Shown piece after piece: positions 61,323-64,000 of a stretch of DNA of 64,000 bases (its first letter is position 1; every line of letters begins with the position of its first letter). Made by a program: the position numbers and the translations under genes. The notes beneath the pieces were generated by a model. It was not told where the DNA came from, searched no databases, and saw only the letters and a list, made by a program, of their open reading frames with translations. Origin of the DNA: CAVRRZ01 sp963723745 (GTDB taxonomy: Bacteria; Actinomycetota; Actinomycetes; Mycobacteriales; Geodermatophilaceae); assembly GCA_963723745.1 (NCBI GenBank), contig CAVRRZ010000005.1, positions 310,001-374,000 of the forward strand, read 5' to 3'.

Positions 61323-61760
61323 GTGCTGCCGGCCGGTGTCCTCGACGACGCGGTCGCCGTCGTCCACGGCGCCGCGGTCGTCGGGCTGATCGGCGGCGGG
61401 CTGCTGGCCCTGCGCCGGCCGAAGTGGTTCCTGGTGCACGCGCCGATGGCGCTGACCATGCTGGCGATCAACCTCGCCGGCGCCGACTGCCCGCTCACCA
61501 CCCTCGAGCTGGCGCTGCGCGCGGATGCCGGCGAACCGCTGTACGAGGGCGGATTCCTCGGGCACTACGTCTTCGGCCCGCTCGGCCTCGACGTGCGCGA
61601 CGCCCGCAGCCAGCTCGGCCTCTACCTGGCCACGGTGACACCCAACGTGGTCGCCTACGGCCTGCTCGCCGCCAGGGCGAGGCGCTCGTCCGTCGCCACC
61701 GCGCCCACGCGGCGCAGCCACGACCGCAGGCCTGGATCGCCGGCGTCGGCCGAGCGGTAG
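61323..61760 (+). CDS. DUF2784-family membrane protein
   Basis: A 145-residue protein with two to three hydrophobic helices (AVAVVHGAAVVGLIGGGLLAL, quoted in part as VVGLIGGGLLAL; FLVHAPMALTMLAINLAG) and the family motif CPLTTLELALRADAGEPLYEGGF, quoted in part as CPLTTLELALR, followed by GHYVFGPLG. GTG 61323 follows GAGGGAG; GTG 61266 in frame is possible. The last 106 bases overlap the minus-strand monooxygenase, an unusually long 3' overlap. Function unknown. Confidence 0.75.
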   Translation: MLPAGVLDDAVAVVHGAAVVGLIGGGLLALRRPKWFLVHAPMALTMLAINLAGADCPLTTLELALRADAGEPLYEGGFLGHYVFGPLGLDVRDARSQLGLYLATVTPNVVAYGLLAARARRSSVATAPTRRSHDRRPGSPASAER

Positions 61761-63226
61761 CCGATGTGGCCGTCGGGCCGGACGACGACCGCACCCGCGC
61801 CGGCCGCGCCGGTCAGCCGGTGCACGTGCACCGACGGCCCGGACACCCCGGGGTCGATCGCGTCCCGGTCCAGCAGGACGTGGACGCCGGGCCGGGCGGT
61901 CAGCTCGTGCAGCCGGGTCCACCGGCCATCGGCGTCCACCTCGGCGTCGGGCAGCCGGTCCCCGGCGCGCGGGCCGCCCGATCGGCGCGGGAGCCCCTCC
62001 GCCGACAGCGGCCCGTCACGGTAGTCCACGTCCAGCCTGGCCAGCAGCCGGACGCCCTCGGCCACGAGTCGCCGGTACCCCAGGACGTGCCGCGCCAGCG
62101 GGGCTCCCCAGGACGCCACGCGTCCGCGGAGCAGCCCGGTCACCGGTCCGGTCGCCGACTCGGCCCAGAACAGCAGGTGGGTCAGCCCCACGACCCGCGC
62201 GTCAGCCGGGCGGCGCTCGTCGTCGTAGGAGTTCAGCAGGGTTTCCGCCGCGGTGGCCGCCGGCGCGAAGGCCAGCTTCCAGCCCAGGTTGGCGGCGTCC
62301 TGGATGCCGGTGTTCATCCCCTGCCCGCCCGCCGGTGACGTGGCGTGCGCGGCGTCCCCGGCGAGGAACAGCCCACCCGACCGGAACCGGGCAGCGACGC
62401 GGTGCTGCAGGACGACGGTGCTCGACCAGGCCACGTCGGTGACCGCCGCCGGGAGCCCGGCCTCGTCGAGCAGCGCCTGCAGCTGCCCTGCCGGCACCGC
62501 GGGACCCGGTCGGCCGGGCCGCTGTGCGCGGTCGCTGACCGGCCGCGTGGCCAGCAACCGCCAGGGCGCCTGCTCCCCCAGCGCGAACAGGAACAGCAGG
62601 CCGCGAGCACCGGCGACGACGTGCGCGACGCCCGGTTCGAGGTCGCCGTCGAGGTCGAGGTCGGCCAGCACGATCTCGCGGTCGTAGACCCCGCCCGGCC
62701 AGCCGATGCCGGCCGCCGCCCGCACGGAGCTCTCCGCACCGTCGCAGCCGGCGACCGCGCGGAACACGCGCCGCTCGACACCGGCCGCCGAGCGGAGTTC
62801 GGCCGCCACGCCGTCGCCGCCCTCGCGGACGGCGGTCAGCTCGGTGCCGCGCTCCACCCGGACGCCGCACGCGGTCAGCGCTCCCTCCAGCACCGACTCG
62901 ACGTCCGCCTGGGCGACGATCGTCAGGTGCGAGAAGGCCGTGTCGGGCAGGTCGACCTCGCCCAGTGCCACCGGGACGGACCTGCGACCCAGGCGCAGCA
63001 CCGCACGGGGCGAGGTGTCGCCGCGCTCGACGACGCCTCCCGCGGCGCCCAGGGGGCGTAGCACCTCCAGCGTGCGGGCGTGCACCATCAGCGCCCGTGA
63101 GGGACGGAACGGCTCGCCGCGCCGCTCGACGACCCGCACCGTCGCGCCGTGGGCGGCGGCCTGCAGCGCCAGCGTCAGTCCGGTCGGTCCCGCGCCGACG
63201 ACCAGGACGCCGGGGTCGCCGCTCAC
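61655..63226 (-). CDS. FAD-dependent aromatic monooxygenase (PheA/TfdB family)
   Basis: A 523-residue class A flavoprotein hydroxylase. VLVVGAGPTGLTLALQAA is the N-terminal FAD Rossmann motif, RSRALMVHARTLE resembles RPRALMVHARTLE-type sequence (here PSRALMVHARTLE), AGCDGAESSVR is the DG motif contacting FAD and NADPH, and LFLAGDAAHATSPAGGQGMN is the GD FAD motif. A C-terminal thioredoxin-like domain (about 400-523) is typical of phenol hydroxylase-type members. It hydroxylates a phenolic or polyketide ring with NADPH and O2. GTG 63226 overlaps the stop (63223-63225) of the upstream disrupted gene, showing coupling. The substrate is not identified. Confidence 0.87.
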   Translation of the reverse strand: MSGDPGVLVVGAGPTGLTLALQAAAHGATVRVVERRGEPFRPSRALMVHARTLEVLRPLGAAGGVVERGDTSPRAVLRLGRRSVPVALGEVDLPDTAFSHLTIVAQADVESVLEGALTACGVRVERGTELTAVREGGDGVAAELRSAAGVERRVFRAVAGCDGAESSVRAAAGIGWPGGVYDREIVLADLDLDGDLEPGVAHVVAGARGLLFLFALGEQAPWRLLATRPVSDRAQRPGRPGPAVPAGQLQALLDEAGLPAAVTDVAWSSTVVLQHRVAARFRSGGLFLAGDAAHATSPAGGQGMNTGIQDAANLGWKLAFAPAATAAETLLNSYDDERRPADARVVGLTHLLFWAESATGPVTGLLRGRVASWGAPLARHVLGYRRLVAEGVRLLARLDVDYRDGPLSAEGLPRRSGGPRAGDRLPDAEVDADGRWTRLHELTARPGVHVLLDRDAIDPGVSGPSVHVHRLTGAAGAGAVVVRPDGHIGYRSADAGDPGLRSWLRRVGAVATDERLALAASRP

Positions 63227-63783
63227 CCGGTTCGGCCCACGAACGACGGCTCGAGCAGTTCCGCGGGCTCGCCCGGCCCCATGGGCTCGCGGAGCAGGTC
63301 GGCGCGGCGCACCCCGGGCAGCACGCGGTGCGTGATCGTGCCGGGCTCGCTGACCAGGGCCAGCACCCACCACAGCGCCCGGGCGTAGGCGTTCGCGCGT
63401 GCGGGCCCGTCGTAGTCGTAGACGCCGCGCTACACACCACGGTCGTCGGCGGCGACCCACCACTTGGAGATCAAGCCGGGGAAGCCGGCGAACAGCGGGG
63501 TGTTCAGCCAGCTCTCCAGCCGGAAGAGCGCATGCGCCCACGGCCGGCGGATACCGCGCAGCCGGAACTCGACGACCAGGACGCACGGGTCGTCCGCCCG
63601 CGGTCGGATCACGCGGGTCTCGCGGTAGACCCACGAGCTACTGCCGTCGGTGAACCGCAGGCGCCGTCCCACCGCCTCGCGCGGATGACGCAGCTGGCCG
63701 CGGGCCAGGAGGAGGGCGGTGCGGGCGGCGCACCGGAGCAACGCCCGGGCGGCGACGGGGAAGGGCAGCGGCGTCGGGTCCAT
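63223..63783 (-). pseudogene. Unknown protein interrupted by an in-frame TAG
   Basis: The frame starting at ATG 63783 runs through SWVYRETRVIRP, WAHALFRLESWLNTPLFAG and KWWVAADDRGV to a TAG at 63430-63432. It then continues without frame change as RGVYDYDGPARANAYARALW to a TGA at 63223 that overlaps the monooxygenase GTG. The continuity of protein-like sequence and the exact overlap indicate a 186-residue gene with one nonsense codon (TAC to TAG would be a single change). I do not recognise the family. A truncated 117-residue product is the alternative. Confidence 0.65.
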
Positions 63784-63850
63784 GCCCTCGAGCCTGCCGC
63801 CGCGACGGGCGCGGAGTCGCGGGTCGAAGGACCCGCGGCGGGACGGCCAT

Positions 63851-63889
63851 CTACCCGGTCGTGCTACCCGGTCGTGCTACCCGGTCGTG
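63851..63889. repeat. Three perfect 13-bp tandem repeats at the pcaC stop
   Basis: CTACCCGGTCGTG is repeated exactly three times (63851-63863, 63864-63876, 63877-63889). On the minus strand each unit carries TAG. Because 13 is not a multiple of 3, the three TAGs lie in all three frames. The first one met is the pcaC stop. Confidence 0.9.
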
Positions 63890-64000
63890 TCGCCGTCCCG
63901 CAGCTCGGCCAGGATCTGGCCGGCGACCTTGAAGGCGTGGTTGGCCGCCGGGACGCCGGCGTAGATGGCTGCGTGCTGGCAGACCTCGGCGATCTCCTCG
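63877..64000 (-). CDS. pcaC: 4-carboxymuconolactone decarboxylase, C-terminal part
   Basis: The last 40 codons of a minus-strand gene entering from the right edge: EEIAEVCQHAAIYAGVPAAN, then HAFKVAGQILAEL, ending DGDTTG and TAG at 63877-63879. The IAEV(C/L)xHAAIYAGVPAAN pattern is the conserved end of PcaC, a small decarboxylase in the protocatechuate branch of the beta-ketoadipate pathway, often fused to PcaD in actinobacteria. Only this portion is in the window, so fusion state and start are unknown. It supports an aromatic catabolic region continuing to the right. Confidence 0.8.
   Translation of the reverse strand, partial: EEIAEVCQHAAIYAGVPAANHAFKVAGQILAELRDGDTTG

Overview
The window is very GC-rich and gene-dense, with frequent GTG starts, many GTGA/ATGA stop-start overlaps and actinobacterial gene families: S-(hydroxymethyl)mycothiol dehydrogenase, an MshC-like ligase, LGFP-repeat and GerMN proteins, and an IclR/AsnC-regulated catabolic chromosome. 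This indicates a mycothiol-producing actinobacterium. I infer a member of Geodermatophilaceae (Blastococcus/Modestobacter/Geodermatophilus type), but the family is a guess from gene content and style, not a proven assignment. No tRNA, rRNA or CRISPR array was seen.

Layout. 1-5012: start of a secreted protein (-), mscR and its MBL-fold partner, an alpha/beta hydrolase, a quinone oxidoreductase and pabB. 5017-11544: a divergent catabolic cluster. An intradiol ring-cleavage dioxygenase, a zinc-free MDR reductase, a citryl-CoA lyase-like protein and a CaiB CoA-transferase are on the minus strand; an amidohydrolase and an IclR regulator are on the plus strand. Two identical-architecture dyads lie in the shared promoter region. 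11642-18607: MFS transporter, WS/DGAT acyltransferase and the tyrosine catabolic operon hppD-hmgA-fahA with a divergent AsnC/Lrp regulator; hmgA carries three frameshifts. 18635-26504: exported proteins (a paralogous pair and an SGNH hydrolase with LGFP repeats), a zf-TFIIB protein, an MshC/CysRS-like ligase, an aldehyde dehydrogenase and a YnfA-like protein. 26585-31861: a DinB/MDMPI-type protein and an acyl-CoA catabolic operon (AMACR-like, acyl-CoA dehydrogenase, SDR, thiolase). 32059-38591: a two-component system with a GerMN lipoprotein, a frameshifted DUF2254 gene and a pair of acyl-CoA dehydrogenases. 38663-39969: an intact-looking IS30-family element. 40007-49050: HDOD and GGDEF/EAL proteins, a cyclooxygenase-like haem peroxidase, a frameshifted MEDS/ATPase regulator and pntAB. 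49130-57671: the histidine utilisation operon hutH-hutU-M20 amidohydrolase-hutF-hutI with divergent scoAB. 57714-64000: pgi, an exported beta-propeller with RTX-like repeats, DUF2784, an FAD monooxygenase, a gene with an internal stop and the 3' end of pcaC.

How the parts work together. Much of the window is degradation of aromatic and amino-acid carbon: tyrosine to fumarate plus acetoacetate, histidine to glutamate, acetoacetate activation by ScoAB, intradiol ring cleavage, PcaC and several acyl-CoA dehydrogenases. Local regulators (IclR, AsnC) sit beside their probable targets.

The most unusual signal is not a protein. Three families of short, near-perfect palindromes (P1, P2, P3) recur between genes, nearly always within 0-20 bases of a stop codon. 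One P3 copy lies in frame inside the hutF coding sequence. A second notable pattern is the number of genes with a single-base frameshift or nonsense codon (hmgA, hutH, pgi, DUF2254, MEDS/ATPase, a DUF6869-like gene and the gene at 63223-63783). This is either real decay or base-level sequence error.
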